Source: Tillus elongatus (Eukaryota; Arthropoda; Insecta; Coleoptera; Cleridae). Taken from it: a stretch of DNA of 64,000 nt. Every line of letters starts with the position of its first letter. Positions within the stretch are counted from its first letter, which is position 1. Shown here piece after piece: positions 63,250 to 64,000 of this stretch. The stretch covers positions 166,372,118 through 166,436,117 of the forward strand of contig OZ023265.1 of NCBI GenBank assembly GCA_964006375.1, read 5' to 3'. The notes under the pieces are model-generated. The model ran no database searches. It saw only the letters and a program-made list of their open reading frames with translations, and was not told the origin of the DNA. The position numbers and the translations under genes are program-made.

Positions 63250-64000
63250 GACTGATAACTCAAAAAATAATACACTGATCTTGATCTAATTTGGTGAGTG
63301 CATTCCTTTTGCAAGTGGATTGGATAAGTTCGTTATTCAGGAAAATCGGACCGGGTTTTCCCGGAAAATTTTGTGGTTTCTTTCTAAAACAATTCATATC
63401 TCCGTAAATAACAAAGTAAGGGCAACCAAATTTGGTACGGGTGTTTGTATTATAAAGAGTGAACTCTGTAGTACCAAAATTTAGGTCCCTAGCTTTACAG
63501 ACAACGAAGTTATGGGCAGTTAAAGAAACAAATTTTGGAGTTTTCCTCAAAACGTCAAACTTGCAATTTTAAACGTCAAAATTGGCAATGTTTAGGCAAA
63601 GAACGTAAAAAAAATACCGATTGTGGAAATAAAATGTTGCAAGAAGAGTGTTCTGCAAACCCTTAAGTTTCATATTCAACCGTCATTGCCCTTCATTTTA
63701 CTAAAATATTTACAAAATATTCATTTCGAATAGACCTTTTTTTTGATGCTTTGGCTGTCAGTTTAGTTAAGTTGATGCTTTTTGGATATTTATTTGTAGG
63801 TTTAGTAAAGTTTATGGTTTAACGGTCTATAATTTTTTTCAGCTAATTTTTGTAGAACAAATTCGTTAATGCATTTTTGCATTTTTTATCGAAATATGAT
63901 GCGTTTATAAGAAAAAAAAGCTGAACGCAGTAAGTGCGGTTTGGTGGCGAATTTTCAGTAAATTGGCATATTAGCTCCCGAACGCTTTTCAAAAAACTGT
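63131..64000 (+). repeat. Family H copy leading into another 278-bp-type unit
   Basis: CACTAATGAGGAGATCTGTG, (TA)n (63162-63247), CTGATAACTCAAAAAATAA, GGGCAACCAAATTTGGTACG and ATTTGGCAATG-type blocks, then TTATGGTTTAACGGTCTATA (63815). The sequence GAACGCAGTAAGTGCGGTTT and TTAGCTCCCGAACGCTTTTC match the array at 190-1225. The window ends inside this unit. Confidence 0.78.

Overview
This is eukaryotic, intron-age-unknown, AT-rich repeat territory from what looks like an arthropod genome, most likely an insect and possibly a beetle. The inference rests on the mix of elements: RTE and Jockey/CR1-like LINEs, a Penelope-like element, Ty3/gypsy, Tc1/mariner-like, piggyBac and hAT-like DNA transposons, and a tRNA-derived SINE. 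I find no convincing host gene. Every protein-like stretch I can recognise belongs to a transposable element, and all but one of these are broken.

The background of the window is one abundant non-coding repeat, called family H here. In forward orientation a copy starts near TTTTTAGTGAATTTTC, runs through a conserved block (GGGGAGATCCCGACTTTTGA), then a (TA)n tract of 60-150 bp, then ATAACTCAAAAAA and GGAAAATTTTG blocks, and ends in GAAAATTCACTACCATAACGCACTTGCTGCGTCC. The layout (subterminal inverted repeats, an internal microsatellite, a 3' terminal hairpin, T-rich junctions, head-to-tail neighbours) resembles non-autonomous Helentron/DINE-1-type elements. Copies and fragments occur from base 1 to base 64000, including a 278-bp tandem array (190-1225), a near-identical 1.59-kb tandem duplication (about 60.0-63.15 kb) and a cleanly bounded copy inside a hAT element (42971-43676).

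Layout: 1-1.7 kb, H array and fragments; 2.48-4.40 kb, mariner-like element with long TIRs and a dead transposase; 6.0-7.34 kb, hAT-like non-autonomous element; 8.05-11.25 kb, piggyBac element with a dead transposase interrupted by an insert; 11.3-18.5 kb, H copies, LINE fragments and a Penelope 3' fragment; 19.0-20.2 kb, LINE fragment with a 5'-truncated RTE insertion bounded by a 12-bp TSD; 21.5-24.8 kb, two SINEs and LINE copy a; 25.5-28.05 kb, a foldback element split by LINE copy b; 28.4-31.57 kb, LINE copy c with an intact 988-codon endonuclease-reverse transcriptase ORF; 32.4-33.5 kb, a 537-bp tandem duplication; 38.6-40.46 kb, an RTE LINE with a (TA)n expansion inside its ORF; 41.1-42.8 kb, a Penelope-like element with a hammerhead-like motif; 42.9-44.4 kb, hAT-like element with an 8-bp TSD; 45.9-49.1 kb, a decayed Ty3/gypsy element; 49.26-51.67 kb, decayed LINE copy d; 52.2-54.4 kb, another decayed LINE; 55-64 kb, long H copies.

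The elements do not form a pathway. They form a stratigraphy in which insertions into one another give relative ages. The observations most worth checking are the structured, unclassified H family, the hammerhead-like motifs in the Penelope-like sequences, and the intact LINE ORF with no upstream ORF1.
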